From the NCBI RefSeq assembly GCF_044582145.1, contig NZ_JBDODO010000006.1: DNA of 64,000 nucleotides; one strand, given 5' to 3'. This DNA comes from Guyparkeria sp016278265. GTDB taxonomy: Bacteria; Pseudomonadota; Gammaproteobacteria; Halothiobacillales; Halothiobacillaceae. Below are positions 1 through 7,371 of the stretch, in pieces; position 1 is the stretch's first letter; the number at the start of each line of letters is the position of its first letter. The translations under genes were made by a program, and so were the position numbers. The notes beneath the pieces were generated by a model. It made no database searches. It was not told the origin of the DNA and saw only the letters and a program-made list of their open reading frames with translations.

Positions 1-2
1 TC

Positions 3-281
3 ACCGGTCATCACGTCGACGTTACCGAGGCCCTCAAGGCCCATGTCCACGAGAAGTTCACTCGCCTCGAACGTCACTTCGACAAGCTGGTGGATATCCA
101 CGTCATCCTGACCGTGGAGCGGAAGGAGGCGCAGAAGGCCGAGGCAAACCTACACGTCAGTGGTCAAGACATGCACGCCGACGCGACCACCGATGACATG
201 TACGCCTCCATCGATGCCATGATCAACAAACTCGACCGGCAGATCGTCAAGCACAAGGAAAAGCTGACCAGTCACCGCTGA
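3..281 (+). CDS. hpf: Ribosome hibernation promoting factor HPF (5' truncated)
   Basis: The gene is cut by the window start; about 92 C-terminal residues remain, with the reading frame entering at base 3. The visible part has the short-HPF/YfiA pattern: TGHHVDVTEALKAHV, then RLERHFD, then a strand ending in HADATTDDMYASID and a basic tail. Short HPF binds the 30S decoding centre and promotes 100S ribosome dimers in stationary phase. Its place just before ptsN matches the usual rpoN-hpf-ptsN-hprK-rapZ order of Proteobacteria, so rpoN probably lies just outside the window (inference). A GTG at 90 is internal and not the start. Confidence 0.9.
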   Translation, partial: TGHHVDVTEALKAHVHEKFTRLERHFDKLVDIHVILTVERKEAQKAEANLHVSGQDMHADATTDDMYASIDAMINKLDRQIVKHKEKLTSHR

Positions 282-361
282 GGCTCACCGCCGGCCCACT
301 CGTCGGCGGATGACGGAAGGGAAGCGATCGACCGCCTCCCTCCATGACGTCGGAATCGGTG

Positions 362-389
362 TTGCACAGCCGGCGCAACACGCTATGAT
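362..389 (+). promoter_or_regulatory. Candidate sigma-70 promoter for ptsN
   Basis: TTGCAC at 362-367 is followed after 16 bases by TATGAT at 384-389, about 70 bases before the ptsN ATG. The -10 is good and the -35 only fair. A short inverted repeat (GTTGC 361-365, GCAAC 375-379) overlaps the spacer. No experimental support. Confidence 0.4.
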
Positions 390-461
390 GCGCGCCGATT
401 CAACCATTCCCGCCCCGACCCGTGAGTGATCCTCGCGGCCAGTCGACCGACAGGGTGCTTA

Positions 462-944
462 ATGAATACTGCCGAGCTGTTTCCGATCCATCACATCCGG
501 ATCGACGAGCTGTACCAGAGCCGCAAGCGGGTCCTGGAAGTTCTCTCCGGCCTGCTCGCCGACGATGAACTCGGCGGCGAGCAGGCCACCCGCATTTTTG
601 AGGCCCTAGTCGCCCGTGAACGACTGGGTTGCACGGCGATCGGCCATGGGATCGCCGTACCCCATGGCCGGGTCAACGACATCCTCACCCCGCGAGGGGC
701 GCTGGTCCGGCTGCGCGAAGGTGTCGATTTCGGCGCCCCCGACGGCGCGCCGGTCACGCTGGTAATCGGCCTGGTCATCCCCGAGGATTGCCCGGAGCAA
801 CACTTGGAAATCCTCGGCCGACTGGCTCGTCACCTCAACGACCCCGACGAGCGGGAAACCATCATGGAGGCACAAAGCGCCGAACGCGTTCAGGCCCTGG
901 TGGTAGAGTGGCTCAAGGACAGCGCGGAAGCGACTGCCAGCTAG
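462..944 (+). CDS. ptsN: Nitrogen-regulatory PTS EIIA protein PtsN
   Basis: 160 residues from the ATG at 462, which is preferred over an upstream GTG-type start at 426 because MNTAELFPIHHI matches the usual N-terminus. EIIA-Ntr accepts phosphate from NPr/HPr and regulates potassium and nitrogen functions by protein contacts; it does not transport sugar. The phosphorylated histidine is His68 in GHGIAVPHGR. The length is typical of the family. The stop codon TAG at 942-944 overlaps the left end of the repeat element at 942-1217, which separates this gene from hprK. Confidence 0.94.
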   Translation: MNTAELFPIHHIRIDELYQSRKRVLEVLSGLLADDELGGEQATRIFEALVARERLGCTAIGHGIAVPHGRVNDILTPRGALVRLREGVDFGAPDGAPVTLVIGLVIPEDCPEQHLEILGRLARHLNDPDERETIMEAQSAERVQALVVEWLKDSAEATAS

Positions 945-1217
945 GAAGGTTTTTACACGAATCGATAGCTCCTCTGCCTCTGCCGACCGCTAAGGCCAGA
1001 TGCAAGGCGCGATCCGCCGTAAAGCCCCCCCCGTGGCCCTTTACAATGGGCGCAACGCCGCAGGTGGGTCCTTAGCGGGCCGCCCAGATGGGGCTCGCGG
1101 GTTCATCCGCAGTCGGCGCGGCCCTCGACGGACCCAGAGCCCGTCGCTGGTCCGGCGCCGTGCATTGCGAACGAAGCCGCGAGCGGAGAGGCCATCGATC
1201 CGTGCAGACCTTCCCTA
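942..1217 (+). repeat. Diverged copy C of the two-hairpin inverted-repeat element
   Basis: This fills the 323-base gap between ptsN and hprK. The left end at 944-976 and the reverse complement of 1183-1215 share GGAAGGT, CACG(A/G)ATCGAT and CTC with a 2-base indel, so they form terminal inverted repeats. Both ends are followed outward by TA (942-943 and 1216-1217). Inside are two stem regions. The first has CGCTAAGG against CCTTAGCG, with an inner GTAAAG/CTTTAC stem. The second has GCTCGCGG against CCGCGAGC, with an inner CGGCGC/GCGCCG stem. The layout matches copies at 30682-30953 and 33262-33529, although most internal sequence has diverged. No protein is predicted here. Confidence 0.72.
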
Positions 1218-1267
1218 ATCCGGGCTTACGCCCGACCATCGAGCCTTGATCGGCAAACGGGCAAGCC

Positions 1268-2233
1268 ATGATCCCGAGCTTCACCTACCGACACCTCCCC
1301 CCCAATGCCGGCGACAGCGACTGGCACCAGGCTCTTCCCGATAGCTGGGATGCGCCGGTCGCCAACGACCAACGCCTGGTCGGACCGGCAAATCCTTGGA
1401 TTCCCACGCGCATCGCGTTGATCTCTCCGGCACTGCGTCACTATCTGCAGTGCGGCGAAGAGTGTCTGGAGCGAGCGAACGGACCGGTGGCGACCATCAG
1501 TCCTCCCAGGGTGATCATCCTCAGCCGGGCTCATGCCGACGTGCTCACCGACTGGCTCGATCAGCACGCCACCGCCCCGAAGACGGCCGCTGACATCCAT
1601 ATCCTGAGCACCGGTGAGGACGATGAGACCGTCTCGCGGCGGTTGCGACGGCTATGTGGCAGCACAAACGAGGACTGGCGCCATGGTGTGTTCATGGAGG
1701 TCAGCGGGTTAGGCGTGCTGATCCGCGGCTCGGCGGGCATCGGCAAGAGCGAAGTGGCACTCGAGCTCCTCAGCCGCGGGCATCGACTGATCGCCGACGA
1801 CGCGCCTTGCTTCACCGCTCACGGTGAGGAAGTCACGGGGTCATGCCCCGATCGCCTGTTCGGCCTGCTTGAAGTCCGGGGCATCGGCATCGTCGACATT
1901 CGCGAACTCTTTGGCAGCAACGCGATCAAGGCGCGTAAATACCTTCGCCTGATCGTCGATCTCTACCCCGCCGATGCGGGCCGTCCTATTGGTGCCGAAG
2001 AACGCCTGTTTGGCGACCGCGGCAACGAGCCGGTCGCCGGACAAAACATTCCCGTCTGGCGCATGCCGGTGGCACCGGGGCGCAACCTCGCCGTCCTGCT
2101 GGAAACGATCGTGCGCCAGCGCAACCTCGAGCGCCAACGCGGTGGCCAGCCGGCCAGCCCGCAAATCGCGCGGCTGTTCGCCGACGGCGAGATTCCACCG
2201 CGCCCCGATGAAAGTCCGGAGCCCTGGTCATGA
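1268..2233 (+). CDS. hprK: HPr kinase/phosphorylase HprK
   Basis: 321 residues. HprK phosphorylates a conserved serine of HPr and can also remove it, linking PTS proteins to cell energy state. The N-terminal HprK_N-like domain covers about residues 1-130. The kinase domain carries the P-loop GSAGIGKS (154-161), the following GHRLIADDA segment and the HprK signature LLEVRGIGIVDIRELFG. The ATG at 1268 has a weak ribosome site. The gene overlaps rapZ by four bases (ATGA type), implying coupling. Its HPr substrate with the target serine is encoded at 3593-3883. Family assignment is firm; in vivo targets are inferred. Confidence 0.93.
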   Translation: MIPSFTYRHLPPNAGDSDWHQALPDSWDAPVANDQRLVGPANPWIPTRIALISPALRHYLQCGEECLERANGPVATISPPRVIILSRAHADVLTDWLDQHATAPKTAADIHILSTGEDDETVSRRLRRLCGSTNEDWRHGVFMEVSGLGVLIRGSAGIGKSEVALELLSRGHRLIADDAPCFTAHGEEVTGSCPDRLFGLLEVRGIGIVDIRELFGSNAIKARKYLRLIVDLYPADAGRPIGAEERLFGDRGNEPVAGQNIPVWRMPVAPGRNLAVLLETIVRQRNLERQRGGQPASPQIARLFADGEIPPRPDESPEPWS

Positions 2234-3111
2234 CCGCCCCCTTGCCGCGCTTGATACTCGTCACGGGGCAATCCGGCTCGGGCAAGTCCGTGGCCCTGGC
2301 GGCCCTGGAGGACAGCGGGTTCTACTGCATCGACAACCTGCCGCCGGACCTGCTAGACCACCTCGCCGAAAGCTACCTGGAAGGCAGCATCGTCGCGCGC
2401 GGGATTGCGATCAGCATCGATGCGCGTGCGCCCGAGCAATCGCTGGCCAACCTGCCCGACCGCATCGACCGACTCAGGGAACGCCTGCCGCAACTGCAGA
2501 TCAGCAGCCTGTTCCTCGAGGCCGATCGTCAACGGCTGATCACCCGGTTTTCCGAAACCCGGCGGCGGCACCCGCTCTCCTACCAGATCGAGAATCTGGT
2601 CGAGGCGATCGCGCGCGAGGGACAACTACTGATGCCGATCCGCGCCTACGCGGACCTGGTCATCGACACCAGCCTGACCACGGTCCACCAACTGCGTGAG
2701 GACGTGCGCTCACGCCTGATCGGTGAAAAGGAGGCCGGGCCGCGCATCCTGATCCAGTCGTTCGGCTTCAAGTTTGGCATCCCCCTCGACTCGGACTTTC
2801 TCTTCGACGTGCGCTTTTTGCCCAATCCGCACTGGTCGGCAGCGCTGCGTTCGCACAGCGGACTTGACCAGCCAGTGGTCGAATACCTCGAACAGCATCC
2901 CGTCACGCACGAGACCCGCACGCGCATCGCCGAGTTCCTCGCTCACATGCTCACCGAGGCAAGCCATAGTGATCGCAGTTACCTCACCTGCTCGATCGGC
3001 TGCACGGGCGGCAAGCATCGCTCGGTCTACGTCGTCGAGCAGATCGCCCGCGACCTGCGGCCCACCTTCGGCAACCTGGTGGTCCGCCATCGTGATCTCG
3101 GCAACCACTGA
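2230..3111 (+). CDS. rapZ: RNase adapter / nucleotide-binding protein RapZ
   Basis: 293 residues, normal for RapZ (formerly YvcJ/YhbJ). The N-terminus has the Walker A GQSGSGKS followed by LEDSGFYCIDNLP. The C-terminal half ends with GCTGGKHRSVYVVEQIA, typical of the family. In enterics RapZ presents the small RNA GlmZ to RNase E to tune glucosamine-6-phosphate synthase; elsewhere it is known mainly as a GTP/ATP-binding protein. Whether the sRNA role holds here cannot be judged from the window. It is translationally coupled to hprK upstream. Confidence 0.95.
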   Translation: MTAPLPRLILVTGQSGSGKSVALAALEDSGFYCIDNLPPDLLDHLAESYLEGSIVARGIAISIDARAPEQSLANLPDRIDRLRERLPQLQISSLFLEADRQRLITRFSETRRRHPLSYQIENLVEAIAREGQLLMPIRAYADLVIDTSLTTVHQLREDVRSRLIGEKEAGPRILIQSFGFKFGIPLDSDFLFDVRFLPNPHWSAALRSHSGLDQPVVEYLEQHPVTHETRTRIAEFLAHMLTEASHSDRSYLTCSIGCTGGKHRSVYVVEQIARDLRPTFGNLVVRHRDLGNH

Positions 3112-3194
3112 ACCGTGGCGACGTCCCCTGTCTCGAGCCGGTTTTTCGGTATGATGATTCTTTTGCCGACCGCGATCGAGGAAGCATTCCCGCA

Positions 3195-3596
3195 ATGACC
3201 GTCGGAATACTGCTGATCTGTCACAACGACATCGGGGGCCAGTTGATCGAGACGGCCACCGACATGCTCGAACGGCTCCCCACCCGTCTCGACCACCTCG
3301 ACGTGCGCCAGGACGACGATCCGATCGATCTGCTCAGCGCCGCTCGGCGGCGGGTCGCGGACCTCGACAGTGGCGAAGGGGTGCTGGTGATGACCGACAT
3401 GTACGGTTCGACCCCGTCGAATATCGCCCATCGCTTGCGCGATCAGCACGACGTGCAGGTACTGTCCGGCGTGAATCTCCCCATGCTGGTCCGCGCCCTG
3501 AACTATCCGCGCCTGCCGCTTGACGAGATGACGGCCAAGGCCCGAAGCGGGGGACGCGACGGCATCGTTCAGGAAGGAGCGAGCGATCGGTCATGA
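3195..3596 (+). CDS. PTS system mannose/fructose-class EIIA domain protein
   Basis: 133 residues, a single EIIA-Man-type domain. The start MTVGILLICHNDIG places the predicted phospho-accepting histidine at residue 10. A second family block, VLVMTDMYGSTPSNIA, follows. It has a good ribosome site (GAGGAAG about 8 bases before the ATG) and overlaps the HPr gene by four bases. No EIIB, EIIC or EIID membrane components are encoded nearby. As in other Proteobacteria with hprK clusters, it probably works as a regulatory phosphate acceptor rather than in sugar uptake (inference). Confidence 0.9.
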   Translation: MTVGILLICHNDIGGQLIETATDMLERLPTRLDHLDVRQDDDPIDLLSAARRRVADLDSGEGVLVMTDMYGSTPSNIAHRLRDQHDVQVLSGVNLPMLVRALNYPRLPLDEMTAKARSGGRDGIVQEGASDRS

Positions 3597-3883
3597 GCGA
3601 GAACTCCCCGTCCGTCGTCAAGCGGGAATTGACACTGCGCAATCGTCGCGGTCTGCATGCCCGCGCGGCCGCGCGTTTTGCCGCAACGGCCGAACAATTC
3701 GAAAGCGAGATCGAAGTCGAGTTCAATGAGCGCCAAGTCAACGGCAAGTCGATCATGGGCCTGATGATGCTGGCCGCCGCCTGTGGCAAGACGATCGCCG
3801 TCACCGCCACCGGCGACGACGCCGCCCGGGCCATCGAGGGGATCGCCGATTTGGTCGATGCCCGTTTTCACGAATCCGAATAA
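3593..3883 (+). CDS. ptsH: Phosphocarrier protein HPr/NPr
   Basis: 96 residues. It carries both regulatory sites: His22 in RRGLHARAAARFA (phosphorylated by Enzyme I) and Ser53 in GKSIMGLMML (target of HprK). Both partner EIIA proteins (462-944, 3195-3596) and the serine kinase (1268-2233) are encoded just upstream. Enzyme I, which usually follows this gene, is not next and does not occur in the window. Confidence 0.94.
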   Translation: MSENSPSVVKRELTLRNRRGLHARAAARFAATAEQFESEIEVEFNERQVNGKSIMGLMMLAAACGKTIAVTATGDDAARAIEGIADLVDARFHESE

Positions 3884-3900
3884 GAGATACGGAGTACAAC

Positions 3901-4230
3901 ATGCAGCGTAGAGGCAACTCAGCGAAAGACGGTTACGTCGGGATCGACAATGACGGTGATGGAGGGATGACCTTCCACGGCCGCCTGATCCTTGATGCCC
4001 GTGTCTTCGGCCTGATTCCGGAAGACGAGACCTGTGAGGGATGGGAACTTGGGCGTCTGCAGAGCCTGGCCGACCGAGTCAATGCCGAATGGGACAAGCA
4101 TGGTGGTGGCATCCCGAGCCTGCTGCCCGAAGACCTGCGCCGTCGCCATGCCGAAGCCTACGAGAAGCAGACGAGGAAGGCCCGTGAGGCCGGATGGGAT
4201 CCGGACGCGAATCTCGAAGACGAGCAGTAA
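3901..4230 (+). CDS. Conserved-looking small protein of unknown function
   Basis: 109 residues, soluble, acidic, no signal peptide or membrane segment. A GGAG motif sits about 7 bases before the ATG and the gene follows HPr by 17 bases, so it is probably the last gene of the PTS transcript, ending at the terminator at 4284-4320. The middle part (TFHGRLILDARVFGLIPEDE) looks structured; the C-terminal third is charged and helical. I do not recognise the family. It occupies the place where ptsI is normally found but has no Enzyme I features. Confidence 0.75.
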   Translation: MQRRGNSAKDGYVGIDNDGDGGMTFHGRLILDARVFGLIPEDETCEGWELGRLQSLADRVNAEWDKHGGGIPSLLPEDLRRRHAEAYEKQTRKAREAGWDPDANLEDEQ

Positions 4231-4283
4231 GGCAAACCGCTTCGCCGACCGGGCACGAAGTCCACTTCGGCCCCACAGACGTT

Positions 4284-4320
4284 AAAAGGTCGCCGGAACC
4301 TCGTTCCGGCGACCTTTTTT
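4284..4320. terminator. Bidirectional rho-independent terminator
   Basis: AAAAGGTCGCCGGAAC, a three-base loop, then the exact complement ending in a T run. It lies between the convergent small unknown gene (plus) and hemL (minus) and has an A run on one side and a T run on the other, so it can serve both. Confidence 0.9.
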
Positions 4321-4354
4321 ACTGCATGGCCCCGCAAAAGCGGGCGCAGGGTAT

Positions 4355-5644
4355 TCAACCCGCCATGCGGGCGAGCACACGCTCGGCAGCGGCGATCGTC
4401 TCGTCGATCTCCGCCTCGCCATGGGCCATCGAGACAAACCCTGCCTCAAAAGACGACGGCGCGAAGTACACACCCTCGTCGAGCATGCCGTGGAAGAAGG
4501 CCTTGAAGGCCTCCTTGTCGCAGGCGGTCGCGTCATTAAAGTTGGCAACCCGGTCCTTGTCGGTGAAGAACAGCCCGAACATGCCGCCCACGTTCTGGGT
4601 GATCATCGAGATACCATGCGCCTTCGCGGCGGCCGACAAGCCATCACAGAGTGCTTGGGTGCGTCGGGTCAGCACGTCGAAGAAACCGGGCACACTGATC
4701 AATTCGAGCGTCTTGACGCCGGCCGCCATGGCCATCGGGTTACCGGACAACGTGCCCGCGTGATAAACCGGACCCATCGGTGAGATCATTTCCATGATCT
4801 CGCGTCGACCACCGAAGGCACCCACCGGCATGCCGCCGCCGATTACCTTGCCCATGGTGGTGAGATCCGGCTTGATGCCGTAGTGCGCTTGCGCCCCGCC
4901 CAGAGCGACGCGGAACCCGGTCATCACTTCGTCGAAGATCAGCACCGCGCCGTACTCGTCGCAGACGTGGCGCAGGCCCTCGAGGAAACCCGGCTCCGGC
5001 GGGATGCAGTTCATGTTGCCGACCACCGGCTCGACAATGATTGCGGCGACCTCGTCACCGACCTCGGCGAACACCTCGCGCACCTGCTCGAGATTGTTGT
5101 ACTCGACCGTGGTGGTCAGGTCGGCAAACGCCTTGGGCACACCCGGCGAACTCGGCACGCCATGGGTCAGTGCCCCCGAGCCGGCCTCGACCAACAGCGA
5201 ATCGGAATGGCCGTGGTAGTTACCCTGGAACTTGACGATCCGGTCGCGCTGGGTGAACCCGCGGGCCAGCCGGATCGCGCTCATGGTCGCCTCGGTGCCC
5301 GAGGAGGTCAGGCGTACCATGTCCATCGACGGCACCAACTCACAAAGCAGATCGGCCATGCGGGTTTCACTGACCGTAGGCGCGCCAAAGGACAGACCAC
5401 TCTTTGCCGCCTCACGGACCGCCTCGATCACGTCGGGGTGCGCGTGCCCCAGGATCATCGGCCCCCAGGAGCCGACGTAATCGATGTAGGCATTGTCGTT
5501 CTCGTCGAAAAAGCGCGAGCCCTCGGCCCGCTTGACGAAGACGGGATCGCCGCCGACCGAGCCAAAGGCACGCACCGGCGAATTCACCCCGCCGGGGATG
5601 TGGGCCTGGGCACGTTCGAACAGCTCGTGGTTAGATGCGGTCAT
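4355..5644 (-). CDS. hemL: Glutamate-1-semialdehyde 2,1-aminomutase
   Basis: 429 residues, full length. HemL converts glutamate-1-semialdehyde to 5-aminolevulinate, the last step of the C5 route to tetrapyrroles, using PLP. Recognisable blocks are GGVNSPVRAF near the start, GSWGPMILGHAHP, the PLP lysine in TTMGKVIGGGMPVGAFGG and YHAGTLSGNP. Its start directly abuts the thiE stop codon (5645-5647), so it is the last gene of a thiamine/heme/sugar-kinase minus-strand run. Confidence 0.97.
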   Translation of the reverse strand: MTASNHELFERAQAHIPGGVNSPVRAFGSVGGDPVFVKRAEGSRFFDENDNAYIDYVGSWGPMILGHAHPDVIEAVREAAKSGLSFGAPTVSETRMADLLCELVPSMDMVRLTSSGTEATMSAIRLARGFTQRDRIVKFQGNYHGHSDSLLVEAGSGALTHGVPSSPGVPKAFADLTTTVEYNNLEQVREVFAEVGDEVAAIIVEPVVGNMNCIPPEPGFLEGLRHVCDEYGAVLIFDEVMTGFRVALGGAQAHYGIKPDLTTMGKVIGGGMPVGAFGGRREIMEMISPMGPVYHAGTLSGNPMAMAAGVKTLELISVPGFFDVLTRRTQALCDGLSAAAKAHGISMITQNVGGMFGLFFTDKDRVANFNDATACDKEAFKAFFHGMLDEGVYFAPSSFEAGFVSMAHGEAEIDETIAAAERVLARMAG

Positions 5645-6355
5645 CTAGGGATTCTCCGGATCGTAGTTGGTTCTTGAATTGGGTTGAGCCAGGGATTGGG
5701 CAAGGGATTGAGCCCGACCGGCCGCCATGGCCCACGTCAGAGACTCGGTGGCGGCCCGGATGTCGGCGGCGGCGAATACCTCGCTGATCACCGCGATCAT
5801 GTCAGGCCGATACGGCATCAGGTCGCCCACGTTCGCCGCCGTGATACCGCCGATGCCGCAGACGGGGCGGCCGAGCCGGTCCCGGGCCCAGCCGAGTACG
5901 TCCGCGGGGGCGCCGGGGGCATGCGGCTTGGTTGGCGACGGAAACATCGCCCCGAAGGCCAGGTAATCGGCACCTTCGGCCGCGGCGCGTTCGGCCCGAA
6001 GTCGGTCAGCATAGCAAGACACACCAATGATCGCATCGAGCCCGGCGGCCTCGAAACGGGCCCGCGTATCGGTCAACGGGGCATCCTCGCGACCGAGATG
6101 CACGCCGTCGGCACCGACCTCGGTGGCCAACGCCACGTCATCGTTGACGATAAAGACACGATCGTGATGCCGGCACAGTTCGGCGAGCGCTGCCGCCTCG
6201 TCACGTCGCCGCGCGGCATCCGTGCTCTTGTCCCGATACTGGACGATCCTTGCCCCGCCCTGAATGGCCTCGCTCACCGCCTCGACCAACGCCTCACGCT
6301 GAAACCGGGTGGTATCGGTGATCACGTACAGTCCGTTCAGCTCACCCCGGCTCAT
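5645..6355 (-). CDS. thiE: Thiamine-phosphate synthase
   Basis: 236 residues from the ATG at 6355; the longer open frame upstream only shadows glk. ThiE joins HMP-pyrophosphate and the thiazole phosphate to give thiamine phosphate. Visible family blocks are LYVITD, GGARIVQYRDK, VNDDVALA, ADGVHLGREDAPL, YLAFGAMFPSPTK and the phosphate-binding VCGIGGITAAN. The start overlaps the glk stop by four bases. The tail after TWAMAAGRAQ has a short repeat (SLAQSLAQ) and is probably disordered. Confidence 0.95.
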   Translation of the reverse strand: MSRGELNGLYVITDTTRFQREALVEAVSEAIQGGARIVQYRDKSTDAARRRDEAAALAELCRHHDRVFIVNDDVALATEVGADGVHLGREDAPLTDTRARFEAAGLDAIIGVSCYADRLRAERAAAEGADYLAFGAMFPSPTKPHAPGAPADVLGWARDRLGRPVCGIGGITAANVGDLMPYRPDMIAVISEVFAAADIRAATESLTWAMAAGRAQSLAQSLAQPNSRTNYDPENP

Positions 6356-7371
6356 CGTTCTCCCCTGCTTGAAGCCATCTCCTGCTCGGCGAGTTGTCGG
6401 GCGCCGGCCAGACCGAGTCCGCCGTCGGCAACCACCCACAAAGGCATACGGCCGAGCATGGTCGCAAACCTTCCCTTGTCCAGAAAGCCCTCCAGCGTCT
6501 GGTCGCGCAGGAACGGCAAGATATGTCCGACGATGGCACCGGCGAGGAAGACCCCACCGGTCGGCAGCGACTTGAGCGCCAGGTTGCCGGCCTCCGCCCC
6601 CAGGATCCGGGCGAACAGTCGACAGGCGATCACCGCGCATTCGTCCTCGCCGCGATTCGCCCACTGCGTGATCAGGGCGTTGGGGTCCGATGCCGCCGAC
6701 AGTTCTCCATCGGCACCCGGAGTCGGGCGCCCGAGTTCCGCGTGGCGCGCAAAGGCGTAGAGCGAGGAAAAGCCGTCGCCACTGAGAATGCGCTCGTAAC
6801 TGACGTGACCACCGAACCGCCCACGCAGGTAACTCAGCAACGCCGCCTCGCGTTCGTCGTTGGGTCCGAAATCGCAATGCCCGCCTTCGCTCGGCATGGG
6901 GTGGTGGCATTGCCCGTCATGGAAGAACAGGGCTTCGCCCAGCCCGGTGCCCGGCGCGATCACGGCGGCGTGCCCTGCGGCCGGCGTGGCCTCGGGATTG
7001 AGATTGACCCGTCGGTCGAGCGGGCTTGCCAGCGCGCCCAGACCAACGGCGATCAGGTCATTGGCCAGCCGCACCCGCGCGCCGCCGAGGGCATGGCCAA
7101 TCGCCGCCGCCGACAAGGTCCAGGGCAGGTTGGTGGCCTGCACCCGGGCATCGGCGCCCTCTCCCTGCACCGGGCCCGCGATGCCGAACGCCGCCGCCTC
7201 GATTTTCCCGTGGTCGTGCCGACCGGCTAGCTCGAGGAAGGCCGACAGCAACGCGGAAAAATCCGCGTAATCCCGACTGGGCAGGGCCTGCTTGAATCGA
7301 GCCGCGGGCTCGCCGGCGGCGAACAGTGCCAGGCGCGAACTTGTCCCGCCGATGTCACCCGCAAGAATCAT
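6352..7371 (-). CDS. glk: Glucokinase
   Basis: 339 residues from the ATG at 7371 (MILAGDIGGTSSRLA), chosen because the phosphate-1 motif begins there; the open frame continues upstream over the GH15 gene without meaning. The Glk family (not ROK) is indicated by DIGGT, the LANDLIAVGLG block, IAPGTGLGEA, and the EGGHCDFGPND segment that supplies sugar-binding histidine and glutamate. It overlaps the GH15 gene by 17 bases and thiE by 4, suggesting one transcript. With the adjacent GH15 protein it would trap glucose released from alpha-glucans (inference). Confidence 0.94.
   Translation of the reverse strand: MILAGDIGGTSSRLALFAAGEPAARFKQALPSRDYADFSALLSAFLELAGRHDHGKIEAAAFGIAGPVQGEGADARVQATNLPWTLSAAAIGHALGGARVRLANDLIAVGLGALASPLDRRVNLNPEATPAAGHAAVIAPGTGLGEALFFHDGQCHHPMPSEGGHCDFGPNDEREAALLSYLRGRFGGHVSYERILSGDGFSSLYAFARHAELGRPTPGADGELSAASDPNALITQWANRGEDECAVIACRLFARILGAEAGNLALKSLPTGGVFLAGAIVGHILPFLRDQTLEGFLDKGRFATMLGRMPLWVVADGGLGLAGARQLAEQEMASSRGER

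Noticed and set aside
288..309. Hairpin after hpf (CCGCCG/CGGCGG) as terminator
   Set aside because: A six-base stem with a 10-base loop and no T run; insufficient for a terminator call.
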